Shown: positions 41,277 through 49,757 of the stretch, piece by piece
How positions within the stretch are numbered: position 1 is the stretch's first letter
Layout of the letters: every line of letters starts with the position of its first letter
DNA from: CAXQRU01 sp964226685
GTDB taxonomy: Bacteria; Pseudomonadota; Gammaproteobacteria; Pseudomonadales; Cellvibrionaceae
Assembly: GCA_964226685.1 (NCBI GenBank)
Contig: CAXQRU010000114.1
Location: forward strand, 1-49,872
Length of the DNA stretch: 49,872 bases
Direction: 5' to 3'
Program-made: the position numbers and the translations under genes
The notes under the pieces: model-generated
Told to the model about the DNA's origin: nothing
The model's input: only the letters and a program-made list of their open reading frames with translations
Database searches by the model: none

Positions 41277-44110
41277 ATGCTAAACCTCTAATCTGCTGTT
41301 TATTAATAGCCTCGTTAATGACGGCCTGTTCGTCCAGTCGTCGAAGTGCGATCGGCCCGACCATCGGCCCTGCGGTTGCTAAGCAAGAGCCTGAGAATCT
41401 CGGTGCGGATGAGCCCTTGCCCGCCATTACACTCGATGAATTAGAAGGCTATTACAAAGAGGCGTTTGCCGTGGCTCGCGACCAATCAACGCGTCGAGAT
41501 ATATTGATGCGCTTGGCGGGCATTGAGATGCAGCGCTCTGAAAATCGTATGGTCGATAGCGAAAAAGACGGCCAATTTTTTGGTGAGGCGATTAAGCTTT
41601 ATCAAGAGCTTTTGACGATGGAAAAGGCTGAAAATGTTACCTTGGAAGAAAAGGCCGCGCTTGAAAAACGCATCGATGAGCTGCTCTATCAATTATCAAA
41701 AGCTCAAGCCTTAGATGGTATTGAAAACCCCTCTTATGCAAACTTAGAAGCGTTAGCCGAGCAGTATCCCAATTCTAATTTTGCGGCCGAAGCGGATTTT
41801 CGCCGTGCGGAAAAAGCCTTTAATGAAAAGCGCTACAGAGAGTCAGAAACCCTATACCGTAAAGTCATTGATCGTGGGGTAGAAACGCCGTTTTATCAAA
41901 ACGCCATTTACATGTTGGGTTGGTCGCAGTTCAAGCAATCACAATATGAAGAGGCCGTTGAGACCTTCACCCAAATATTGGATAACCTCTATGGCGATGA
42001 TGACGCGTTAAAGAATCTCAGTAATATTCAACAAAACTTGGCGGACGATACTTTGCGCGTGGTCAGTTTGTCGTTTTCCTATCTCGATGGCCCGCAGTCG
42101 ATTACCGATATTTACAATCGTTTGGGCGTGAGAATTTATCATCATAAACTCTTTGAGCGTTTGGGTGAGCAGTATTTATCCCAGGAGCGCTATCAAGATA
42201 GTGCGCAGGTGTATTTACACTACGTGGCTCAAAATCCACTTTCTGATTATGCCCCAGATTTCAGTGTCAAAGCGATCAGTGTTTACGAAAGAGGTGAGTT
42301 CCCTAGTTTAATCATTCCTGCAAAAGAAGATTATGTGACTCGCTATGGGCGCCAAAGCGATTTCTGGGCGCAAAAACCTCAAGTCCACGACAAGTTAAAA
42401 TCGCATTTGTTGGTGTACTTGCCCGAACTTGCAGCTTACGAACATGCCAATGCACAAGCGCTAGTGGCCGATAAAAAAGTAGAGCAAGCGCAGCCAGTAT
42501 TTTTAAAAGCTGCTGCGTGGTATAAGGATTTTATTGAGACATTCCCCGATCATGAAAAAACGGCTAGCTTACATTTTTTAATGGCAGAAGCGCTTGAGTC
42601 CGCTGGTGAAATCGAGTTGGCTTACGAGGCTTTTGTGGTGGTTGCTTACGATTATCAAGATAAGCCGCAAGTGGAAAATCCCAATGGCGCCAATGCGGCG
42701 TATGCTGCAATTTTATTGGCCAATGAGTTGGCCACGCGAGGCGACGAGCAGCGTTGGTTGACCTTGAAAATTGATAATGCCCTCAAGTTTGCCGAGTTTT
42801 ACCCAGGAGACAACAGAGCGGCGGCTGTGTTAGTGGATGCGGCTCAGGGGATGCTCGCTACCGAGCGTCAGCCAGAGGCGATCAATATAGCTAGCAAAGT
42901 AGTCGCATTGCAACCGCCTCCCGAAGTGGGTTTGAGACTTCGAGCTTGGTTGGTGCTTGGGCAAAGCGAATTTGACCTTCAACAATATGGCCCGGCCGAG
43001 CGCGCTTATGGCGAAGCGGTCGCCTTAATGAGTTTGGATGATCCTAAGCGCGAAAATATCATTGAACGTTTAGCCTTGAGTCGCTATAAGCGCGGTGAAC
43101 AGCTCATTGCGGAAGGTAAAAAAGACGAGGGTATTCAACTGTTATTGGGTGTGCGCGATGTTGCACCTAACTCAGAAATTGCGATTACCGCCGAGTTTGA
43201 TGCGGGTGATACCTATATGAAGTCTGAGCAATGGGCGCAAGCGGCTACGATTTTTGAAGCCTTTAAAGTGCGTTACCCCAATCATGAATTAGCTCAAAAT
43301 ATGCCAGCTAAGTTAGCGCTGATTTATCAAAAGACCGAGCAGTGGGGCAAGGCGGCGTCTGAGCTGGCGGTGATGAGTAACAGCAATGATCCTGAGCTTG
43401 CGAGGCAGTCACTGCTACTCTCGGCTCAGCTCTACCAAAAATCTGGCGATTTAGGTCAAGCCATCGATAACTATCGTGATTATGCTAATCGCTACGAGCA
43501 GCCCAAGGCTGATTTGTTAGAAGCTCAGTTCCAATTGGTCGAACTTTATGATCAAACGCAAGATCCAAGTAAACGGGATTTTTGGTTGGGCAAAATTGTT
43601 AATCAACCCATTGATGCCAATATGGATACGCGTAGCCGTTTTATCGTAGCCGGTGCTCGCAGTTGGCAAGCCGAAAAATCCTATCAACGTTTTCAGTCCA
43701 TTAAGTTAACGTTGCCGTTAAAAAATAGTATTGCCAAGAAAAAGCAAGCCTTCAATGAGGCGCTATCGGCTTATCAAACCGTGGTGGACTTAGGGGTGGC
43801 CGAATACGTGACGGAAGCAAACTATTTTATGGGTGAGTTATACCATAATTTTGCTAAGTCCATTATGCAGTCTAGCCGTCCTCGCAATTTGGATGAATTA
43901 GCACTTGAGGAATATGAAATTATTTTGGAAGAGCAAGCTTATCCTTTAGAAGAAAAAGCCATGGAATTGCACGAGGCCAATGCGGCGCGCATCAGCTCGA
44001 ATATTTATGATGCCTGGGTGGCGAAAAGCTTTGATGCTTTAGCTGAGTTGTCGCCGGGTCGTTACGATAAAAAAGAGCAATCAGTGGGGGTGAGCCGTGG
44101 TATTCATTAA
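41273..44110 (+). CDS. Large TPR lipoprotein
   Basis: A 945-residue lipoprotein: the signal peptide ends in L-M-T-A-C (Cys19), followed by a low-complexity linker and then many TPR/Sel1-like repeats along its length (for example FRRAEKAFNEKRYRESETLYRKV near 180 and YQKTEQWGKAASELAVM near 690). It starts at GTG 41273 and overlaps the previous stop as GTGA. It is probably attached to the outer membrane and is the largest scaffold of the cluster. No enzymatic motif was seen. Confidence 0.88.
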   Translation: MNAKPLICCLLIASLMTACSSSRRSAIGPTIGPAVAKQEPENLGADEPLPAITLDELEGYYKEAFAVARDQSTRRDILMRLAGIEMQRSENRMVDSEKDGQFFGEAIKLYQELLTMEKAENVTLEEKAALEKRIDELLYQLSKAQALDGIENPSYANLEALAEQYPNSNFAAEADFRRAEKAFNEKRYRESETLYRKVIDRGVETPFYQNAIYMLGWSQFKQSQYEEAVETFTQILDNLYGDDDALKNLSNIQQNLADDTLRVVSLSFSYLDGPQSITDIYNRLGVRIYHHKLFERLGEQYLSQERYQDSAQVYLHYVAQNPLSDYAPDFSVKAISVYERGEFPSLIIPAKEDYVTRYGRQSDFWAQKPQVHDKLKSHLLVYLPELAAYEHANAQALVADKKVEQAQPVFLKAAAWYKDFIETFPDHEKTASLHFLMAEALESAGEIELAYEAFVVVAYDYQDKPQVENPNGANAAYAAILLANELATRGDEQRWLTLKIDNALKFAEFYPGDNRAAAVLVDAAQGMLATERQPEAINIASKVVALQPPPEVGLRLRAWLVLGQSEFDLQQYGPAERAYGEAVALMSLDDPKRENIIERLALSRYKRGEQLIAEGKKDEGIQLLLGVRDVAPNSEIAITAEFDAGDTYMKSEQWAQAATIFEAFKVRYPNHELAQNMPAKLALIYQKTEQWGKAASELAVMSNSNDPELARQSLLLSAQLYQKSGDLGQAIDNYRDYANRYEQPKADLLEAQFQLVELYDQTQDPSKRDFWLGKIVNQPIDANMDTRSRFIVAGARSWQAEKSYQRFQSIKLTLPLKNSIAKKKQAFNEALSAYQTVVDLGVAEYVTEANYFMGELYHNFAKSIMQSSRPRNLDELALEEYEIILEEQAYPLEEKAMELHEANAARISSNIYDAWVAKSFDALAELSPGRYDKKEQSVGVSRGIH

Positions 44111-44825
44111 GCGCTTGATCACACTGATCAGTGTTTTATTATTGTTTGCGTGTGCGAGCCAGCCTGCCAATAATGAAGGCTCACAAGAGGCGCCAAGCAC
44201 GCAAGAGCCTGTAGTGGAGGGCGCAGCCGATGCCGATGCCGAAGAGGCGCAAGCCGAGGTTGAGTCAGAAGAAAAATCAAAAACAGAAACAATACCTGTT
44301 CCTGAAGTTAAAGTGGTGCCCAATCCTTACTTGAAGAATCCGCCAAATATTCCCGATGCCGCGCGCAGAGAGTTTGAGTTTGCACTGCAATTATTAAGTG
44401 AACAGCGTTGGGCACAAGCCGAGCAGCAGTTGCAGTATCTGCAGCAATCGTTCCCAAAATTTTCTGGTAGTTATGTGAATATGGGTATTGTGTATCGCAA
44501 TACCAATCGCGCTGATCAGGCGATCGCTCAGTTTCAACAAGCCGTAAAGGTGAATGCCAATAATTTCGATGCCTATAATTTGTGGGCTATTACTTTGAGA
44601 GAGCAGGGTAAATTTGATGAGGCGCGTAAGGTGTATGAACGCTCACTGGATCGATGGCCATCGCAACCGACGGTACATCGTAATTTGGGTATTTTATATG
44701 ACCTGTACTTGGGTGATTTAGCGAAGGCCTTAAAGCATTATCAATTAGCTCAAGCACTCCTTCAAGAGCCAGATAAACTGCTAGGCGTGTGGATAAAAGA
44801 TTTAAGTAATCGGGTGAGTCAATGA
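44097..44825 (+). CDS. TPR lipoprotein
   Basis: A 242-residue lipoprotein with lipobox LLFAC (Cys19), an acidic Glu/Ala-rich linker (about 25-70) and a C-terminal TPR array (GSYVNMGIVYRNTNRADQAIAQFQ, NLWAITLREQGKFDEARKVYE, NLGILYDLYLGDLAKALKHY). It starts at GTG 44097, 14 bases inside the preceding frame, and overlaps the next gene as ATGA. The small-linker-plus-TPR shape resembles GltE/AglT-like lipoproteins, by type only. Confidence 0.88.
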   Translation: MVFIKRLITLISVLLLFACASQPANNEGSQEAPSTQEPVVEGAADADAEEAQAEVESEEKSKTETIPVPEVKVVPNPYLKNPPNIPDAARREFEFALQLLSEQRWAQAEQQLQYLQQSFPKFSGSYVNMGIVYRNTNRADQAIAQFQQAVKVNANNFDAYNLWAITLREQGKFDEARKVYERSLDRWPSQPTVHRNLGILYDLYLGDLAKALKHYQLAQALLQEPDKLLGVWIKDLSNRVSQ

Positions 44826-45091
44826 AGCATTTTTGGGTGTTGTTATTTCTCATGCCAGGTCTGAGCTTTGCGCAAGAAGCCAGTGATGTCAACTTAAGTA
44901 CGACCATTAGAGGTAACCAAGAGCAGCCTAAAGTGATTACGATTGTGCCGTGGCAGCCACCCTCTGGCCCGGATTATTTGTATCGCCCGCTCGGCAGCCG
45001 TTTAGAGCATATTTTTGCACCGGTTGAGCGTTCTGAGTTGCGTCGTCAATTACATTTTTTAGAATCCGTTCCTGAAGGTAACGAAAAATAG
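44822..45091 (+). CDS. Small secreted protein of the TPR operon
   Basis: An 89-residue product with signal peptide MKHFWVLLFLMPGLSFA and a mature part of about 70 residues, with the motif VPWQPPSGPDYLYRPL and a basic C-terminal helix. It has no recognised family, and is coupled to the preceding gene by an ATGA overlap. It is the last gene before a 214-base gap and the ExbB gene. Confidence 0.7.
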   Translation: MKHFWVLLFLMPGLSFAQEASDVNLSTTIRGNQEQPKVITIVPWQPPSGPDYLYRPLGSRLEHIFAPVERSELRRQLHFLESVPEGNEK

Positions 45092-45305
45092 TTTAATTTT
45101 TGTGAGCTTATCCAACTTTTCAAAGTTAATTTATAATTTTTCGTGCCCGAGTGCGAACTAGTGCCATTATTTGTGCCAGGAGCAATGCTACACTTTAGAG
45201 CGTTTCACAATTTGAATAAATTTTACTCTGATAAGCTCTACGTTTTTACTTTTAATGCCTATGCTTAATAAAGAGTGTCTTACTTATACATACGGGGAGT
45301 AACCG

Positions 45306-45962
45306 ATGAATGATTTCGAATCCATAGTTGCCTTTTTCAAAAATGGTGGCAGCTTTATGATTCCCATTGCGGTGACCTTAGCGGTCGGTTTAGTCGTTAC
45401 ATTGGAACGTTGGCTATTTCTCACCTACTCAAAAACTTCGAATAAACGAGCCTATAAACGAGCCATTGCACACCTCAAAAAGCGCGATTATAAATCGGCG
45501 GTCAGTGAGCAGTCTCGAGTGCCCATGTCAAAAATCATTGCGGCCGGTATTGCGCGCATGTCATCGTCACCCAGGCGTGACGATATTGAACTGGCGATGG
45601 AAGAGGGCGTCTTAGAGGCGATTCCGCGACTAGAGCGCCGTACCTCTTATATTGCCGTACTTGCCAATATTGCAACGCTATTGGGACTTTTGGGCACCAT
45701 TATCGGTTTGATCGGAGCCTTTGAAAGTATTACGGCGTTAGAAGCAGCTGAGAAGGCTGCTAAATTATCAGGCGATATTTCTACCGCCATGAATACGACC
45801 GCTTTTGGTTTGATATCTGCCATTCCCTTGTTGTTGTTCCATGCCATGCTGCAAAATAAAACCACCGAAATTATCGATAGCCTAGAGATGGCATCGGTAA
45901 AAGTGCTTAATATTTTAGCAACACAAAAGGCCCTTACCAATAAGACTCGTAGCGACGACTAA
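45306..45962 (+). CDS. MotA/TolQ/ExbB-type proton channel protein
   Basis: A 218-residue membrane protein of the proton-driven motor family. TM1 is at about 17-37, a cytoplasmic loop (RRDDIELAMEEGVLEAIPRLERR) follows, then TM2 and TM3 at about 115-140 and 160-185, with the signature TLLGLLGTIIGLIGAF and TTAFGLISAIPLLLF. GGGGAG lies before the ATG. It is followed after three bases by an exbD-like gene. It is the motor stator for the TPR-envelope machine by context. Confidence 0.95.
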   Translation: MNDFESIVAFFKNGGSFMIPIAVTLAVGLVVTLERWLFLTYSKTSNKRAYKRAIAHLKKRDYKSAVSEQSRVPMSKIIAAGIARMSSSPRRDDIELAMEEGVLEAIPRLERRTSYIAVLANIATLLGLLGTIIGLIGAFESITALEAAEKAAKLSGDISTAMNTTAFGLISAIPLLLFHAMLQNKTTEIIDSLEMASVKVLNILATQKALTNKTRSDD

Positions 45963-45965
45963 ACC

Positions 45966-46532
45966 ATGAGTATTCGACGTAGGCGTCACCATCAAGAGGT
46001 GGATTTAGAAATTACGCCATTTATGAATCTGATGATTATCTTGGTGCCGTTTCTATTAATTACGATGGTGTTTTCTCAAATCACGGTTCTTGATTCGAAA
46101 GTGGCGAATCAAAAAGCTGATGAAAGTATTACGCAAGATGAGCCGCAAGATCAGTTAGAACTTGTGATTCGAAAAGACTACCTCGATGTTAACTATCCTC
46201 CGGGCACTCGTCAAAAACGCATAGCAAAAACAGTCGATGGTGAGTATGACACGGTTCAGTTGGTAGAAATTTTAAAAGAGTTAAAGCGTCGAATGAAAGA
46301 AGAAGGCATTGAAAAAAGAGATATCATCTTAATGCCGGAAAAAGATATTGATTACCAAAGCATTATTACCATCATGGATAGTGTCCGCTCCTTTGTGCCA
46401 GACGTTCAGCCCGTTTCCAGTCCAGGGCCGGATCAAACGGTGGTTGATACCGCAAAAGTTGATAAAAAAGCGGCTGAGTTATTTCCAGATATTATTCTAG
46501 GCAAAGCCAAAGATATCGAGGTGGTTCAGTGA
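45966..46532 (+). CDS. ExbD/TolR-like protein with Asn in place of the proton-carrying Asp
   Basis: A 188-residue ExbD/TolR family protein. The membrane helix EITPFMNLMIILVPFLLI (about 15-32) aligns with ExbD T-P-F-I-D, where Asp25 of E. coli carries protons. Here the position is Asn21. The periplasmic part contains L-E-x-V-I-R and MPEKDIDYQSIITIMD-like segments. It overlaps the next gene (GTGA). It probably pairs with the following ExbD, which keeps Asp. Confidence 0.92.
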   Translation: MSIRRRRHHQEVDLEITPFMNLMIILVPFLLITMVFSQITVLDSKVANQKADESITQDEPQDQLELVIRKDYLDVNYPPGTRQKRIAKTVDGEYDTVQLVEILKELKRRMKEEGIEKRDIILMPEKDIDYQSIITIMDSVRSFVPDVQPVSSPGPDQTVVDTAKVDKKAAELFPDIILGKAKDIEVVQ

Positions 46533-47032
46533 AGTCATCAATGCGCGCAAAACGCATGGCAAAGCACCATCGCCGCAATAAAACCGTGGGCAAGTTAAAT
46601 TTGGTCTCCTTAATGGATATTTTTACGATCCTTGTGTTTTTCCTTTTGGTGAACTCTGGTGAAATTGAAGTATTAGAAGTAGACACCAGCGTAGTGCTCC
46701 CCGATTCCATCGCTGAAGAGCGACCTGATGAGGGCACACTGGTTATTCGAATTAGCCTTGATAATATTATTATCGACGGCAAAGAAATCGTCAGTATTAA
46801 AGATATCGATGCGACAACACCAACGATTCTTCCGCTCAGTGAAGAGCTGAAAACCTTGATGGCAAAAACGCCTCTCAATGAAAAGGAGAAAAAGAATGGC
46901 CGAGCGGTGACTTTGCTCGGGCACAAAGATATCCCCTATGAGTTGCTTCAGCGCATTATGGCCACTTGCGCTGAGCAAAACTATCGAGCCATCTATTTTG
47001 GCGTGAACAAAAAATTAGAGGGGGCTTCTTGA
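46529..47032 (+). CDS. ExbD/TolR-like protein with the conserved Asp
   Basis: A second ExbD of 167 residues, with basic N-terminus and membrane helix LNLVSLMDIFTILVFFLLV (about 23-41), where Asp30 is the proton-carrying residue. The periplasmic domain follows. GTG start at 46529 within the previous stop; its stop overlaps the next start (TTGA). With the ExbB and the Asn-type ExbD it resembles the three-gene AglRQS set of Myxococcus. Confidence 0.93.
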   Translation: MKSSMRAKRMAKHHRRNKTVGKLNLVSLMDIFTILVFFLLVNSGEIEVLEVDTSVVLPDSIAEERPDEGTLVIRISLDNIIIDGKEIVSIKDIDATTPTILPLSEELKTLMAKTPLNEKEKKNGRAVTLLGHKDIPYELLQRIMATCAEQNYRAIYFGVNKKLEGAS

Positions 47033-48042
47033 GTTATTCGCCAAGTAATACACAGCTCCCTTGGTCGAGTTCAACCGATCAAGATCGCTTTTTTATCAAA
47101 CTATTGCTAATCGGTTTGCTAATAATGGCGCTCTTGGTGTTGTTCGTTTGGTGGTATAATCTGCCCGAAAAAGAAAAGCCTGAGCCTGAAGAGGAAGAAT
47201 TTATTTTGGTTCAGCTCGATCCTTTGGATATTCCTGAACCGGAACCTGAGCCTGAGCCAGAACCCGAACCCCCCAAGCCTGAGCCGCCAAAGCCAGAACC
47301 ACAGCCAGAGCCGCCACAGCCTGAGCCACCTAAGCCCACTCCAGAGCCGAAGCCTAGGCCCAAGCCTGTGACTAACAGTGGCCCGCCGCAACGAGTGGTG
47401 AGTGAGCAAGAGCGCAGGCAGGAAGCGAAAGAGCAGGCCAATCGCGCCGCTTCCGTATTCGGTGATGTTGGTGATTTATCAAGTTCCACTGTTGATGTCA
47501 GTGGTACCAATATGACCTCGGGTGCTACGGCTGTCGCCCAGCAGCGTAATACAGGAAGAATTGAAGAGCAGGCTCAGCAAAGAAGTGGCGGAGTTAAGGC
47601 TGATCAATTAGGTCGAGAATCGGGTGGTGGCGTCCAATTGGCGGATCGCCAAAGCACTCAGGTCAACAGTGAGCTTGCGAATGCTCAAAATCGTGCCCCG
47701 AGAAATAACTCGTCCGCGACTAATAATAATCGACAAGATAGCGGTGCTACGGCGACTCGAAGTGAGTCTAGTATCAGGAAAACACTCGACGCTAATCAAA
47801 GTCGGATTTATAGCGCTTACCAGCGGCAGTTGAAAAAGAATCCGGCACTGGAAGGGCGAGTCTCCGTGCGTCTTGTGATTAGTCCGGCTGGCGATGTGAC
47901 GTCTGCTAAAATTTCAGCTTCGCAGCTAAAAGATCCTGATCTTGAAAGCAAAATTTTGTCTCTTTTGAAGCGTATTAAATTTGGTGCGGCGAATGTCAAA
48001 ACCACATCGACAACTTATGACTTCAATTTTGTACCGCAGTAA
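47029..48042 (+). CDS. TonB/AgmX-like energy transducer
   Basis: A 337-residue transducer with one N-terminal membrane helix (about 24-43). A Pro-Glu/Pro-Lys spacer (about 62-115) and a Gln/Asn/Ser-rich disordered region precede a C-terminal TonB-like domain (about 245-337: RIYSAYQRQLKKNPALEGRV and VRLVISPAGDVTSAKI). This last domain matches the AgmX/PglI C-terminal type. It starts at TTG 47029 in the previous stop. It likely couples the ExbBD motor to the TPR/outer-membrane parts. Confidence 0.9.
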   Translation: MSYSPSNTQLPWSSSTDQDRFFIKLLLIGLLIMALLVLFVWWYNLPEKEKPEPEEEEFILVQLDPLDIPEPEPEPEPEPEPPKPEPPKPEPQPEPPQPEPPKPTPEPKPRPKPVTNSGPPQRVVSEQERRQEAKEQANRAASVFGDVGDLSSSTVDVSGTNMTSGATAVAQQRNTGRIEEQAQQRSGGVKADQLGRESGGGVQLADRQSTQVNSELANAQNRAPRNNSSATNNNRQDSGATATRSESSIRKTLDANQSRIYSAYQRQLKKNPALEGRVSVRLVISPAGDVTSAKISASQLKDPDLESKILSLLKRIKFGAANVKTTSTTYDFNFVPQ

Positions 48043-48077
48043 GCTATCTTCTAAAAGATACCTATCACAATAAGTTA

Positions 48078-48120
48078 TTGAGGCAAGATATACTTGCCTC
48101 AAACTGTTGATGATGAGGCA
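48078..48120 (+). promoter_or_regulatory. Possible alternative-hairpin RNA switch before the small gene
   Basis: TTGAGGCAAG (48078-48087) pairs with CTTGCCTCAA (48093-48102), a perfect 10-bp stem. The same TGCCTCA (48095-48101) is also complementary to TGAGGCA at 48114-48120, which overlaps the ribosome site of the gene at 48125. So two structures exclude each other. Confidence 0.45.
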
Positions 48121-48124
48121 TATC

Positions 48125-48346
48125 ATGTCTGATTTTGATCAAGTAATGAGAGAGTTAGAGCAACATGGGCTGTCTAACGATTCGGCTCAGTCTGATAAAT
48201 CAAAAAAATACCTCAATAACGCGATTTCTCATGAGGATGAGTTGCGCGAACTCAGTGATTGGGTAAACGCCCAGGCCAATCTCAGTGTGTCGTTAGTGCT
48301 GGTGGGCAAGAGTGAGTTGTTGGTACATAAAGGCCCTGTGAGCTAA
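48125..48346 (+). CDS. Small protein of unknown function
   Basis: A 73-residue soluble protein with an acidic N-terminal helical half (DFDQVMRELEQHGLSND) and a C-terminal pair of strands (LSVSLVLVGKSELLVHKGP). I start at ATG 48125, with GAGG about seven bases upstream; a longer frame from 48107 adds MMMRHI and is less likely. Unrecognised. It lies between the TonB-like gene and rsmB, behind a probable RNA switch. Confidence 0.65.
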   Translation: MSDFDQVMRELEQHGLSNDSAQSDKSKKYLNNAISHEDELRELSDWVNAQANLSVSLVLVGKSELLVHKGPVS

Positions 48347-48366
48347 TTGAGCTTTCGATGAGCGGT

Positions 48367-48395
48367 GTGACAACGCACCACGCTTGTTTTATACT
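48367..48395 (+). promoter_or_regulatory. Sigma-70 promoter of rsmB
   Basis: GTGACA (48367-48372) and TATACT (48390-48395) are 17 bases apart and 24 bases before the rsmB ATG at 48420. It excludes the longer in-frame start at 48384. Confidence 0.7.
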
Positions 48396-48419
48396 GCCGC
48401 ACCATTTGAGATTGGCATT

Positions 48420-49757
48420 ATGAAAAAACCTCGCACACAAGCCGCCCTTATCATTGCTAAGTTATTGTCTCACCAAGGATCTTTGGCGGCACTGGGTTCG
48501 CAGGTAAAAGCGCTGTCTCCCTCGGATAAAAGTTTAGTTCAAGCCCTGTGTTTTGGAGTTTGCCGCTGGTGGTGGCAACTGGATGTTATCGCTAAGAGCC
48601 TGTTAAGCAAGCCTTTAAAGCGCAAGGATAACGACGTTTATGCCCTATTGATGTTGGGGCTCTACCAATTGCGATATATGGATACCCCCGCTCACGCCGC
48701 CATCAATGAAACCGTTCAAGCGGCGCACGATCTCAATAAGTCGTGGGCCAGTAAATTGGTCAATGCGATTTTACGTCGCTATCAGCGTGAGAGTGAGGTG
48801 CTGGATGAGAAGACCCAGTCTCATCATGCTCACCCAAAGTGGTTGGCCAATCGCCTTCATCTGGCTTGGGCTGAGGCAGCCAGTGATATTTTAACAGCCA
48901 ATAATCAGCACCCGCCCATGACCCTTCGAGTGAATTTGGCTCATCATTCCAGAGCCGAGTACCTTGCATTGCTGAAAAAAGCTGGGCTTGAGGGGCGAGC
49001 AGGGCAGTATGCGGCGAGTGCCGTCTACCTCAATAAGCCCGTCGCGGTAGACGACTTGCCGGGTTTCCATGAAGGCTGGGTCAGTGTGCAAGATGAGTCT
49101 CCTCAGCTCACGCCTGAGCTTATGGATTTACAAGCCAATTTGAGGGTGTTGGATGCCTGCAGTGCGCCTGGCGGCAAAACGGGCCATTTATTGGAGTGTG
49201 AACCCACTTTAGCGCTCACTGCTCTTGATGTTAAAGCCTCAAGGCTGCAGCGTGTCAAAGATAATATGAAGCGTTTGAACTTTAAGGTGACGGTGCTTGA
49301 GGGCGATGGCGCACAGCCCAATTTGTGGTGGGATGGCCAGCTGTTTGATCGAATTTTAATCGATGCGCCGTGTTCAGCCACGGGTATTATTCGCCGTCAG
49401 CCCGATATCAAATTGTTGCGTCAGGAACAAGATGTCCAGGCACTGTGCGAAGAGCAAGAGAAATTATTGGCCGCTTTGTGGCCTTTGTTGGCACCAGGCG
49501 GCCGTTTGGTTTACGCCACCTGTTCTATTTTGCCAGAAGAGAATAGTCAGCAAATCGCGAGTTTTGTCGCGAACCATTCCGATGCCAAACACATTCCAAT
49601 CGAGGCTGCCTGGGGACAGGCACAGGCCTATGGGCGGCAATTGCTGCCAACTATTGATGGTGGTGACGGTTTTTATTATGCCTGTTTGATGAAAGCGCCT
49701 ATACTAGGGCCTGTTGACGTTTCATTATCACTCCTGTTGGAGTCTAAAAAGCGCTAA
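48420..49757 (+). CDS. rsmB: 16S rRNA m5C967 methyltransferase
   Basis: Methylates cytosine 967 of 16S rRNA with SAM. It has 445 residues. The N-terminal NusB-like RNA-binding domain (about 1-150) precedes a Rossmann methyltransferase with LDACSAPGGKTGH (about 244-256), IDAPCSATGIIRRQPDI with Cys318, and ATCSILPEEN with the catalytic Cys368. Pseudomonads have fmt just before it; here it stands alone with its own promoter. Its last codons run into a dispersed-repeat-like element. Confidence 0.95.
   Translation: MKKPRTQAALIIAKLLSHQGSLAALGSQVKALSPSDKSLVQALCFGVCRWWWQLDVIAKSLLSKPLKRKDNDVYALLMLGLYQLRYMDTPAHAAINETVQAAHDLNKSWASKLVNAILRRYQRESEVLDEKTQSHHAHPKWLANRLHLAWAEAASDILTANNQHPPMTLRVNLAHHSRAEYLALLKKAGLEGRAGQYAASAVYLNKPVAVDDLPGFHEGWVSVQDESPQLTPELMDLQANLRVLDACSAPGGKTGHLLECEPTLALTALDVKASRLQRVKDNMKRLNFKVTVLEGDGAQPNLWWDGQLFDRILIDAPCSATGIIRRQPDIKLLRQEQDVQALCEEQEKLLAALWPLLAPGGRLVYATCSILPEENSQQIASFVANHSDAKHIPIEAAWGQAQAYGRQLLPTIDGGDGFYYACLMKAPILGPVDVSLSLLLESKKR

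Noticed and set aside
46492..46926. A 144-codon frame opposite the second exbD
   Set aside because: Antisense to a gene with intact family motifs and no ribosome site of its own.
47230..47370. Tandem Pro-Glu coding repeat as a DNA repeat or CRISPR-like array
   Set aside because: It is the proline-rich spacer of the TonB-like protein, with irregular units and no spacers.
48384..48419. Longer start for rsmB
   Set aside because: It would lie upstream of the -10 box of the promoter at 48367-48395, so it could not be translated from that transcript.
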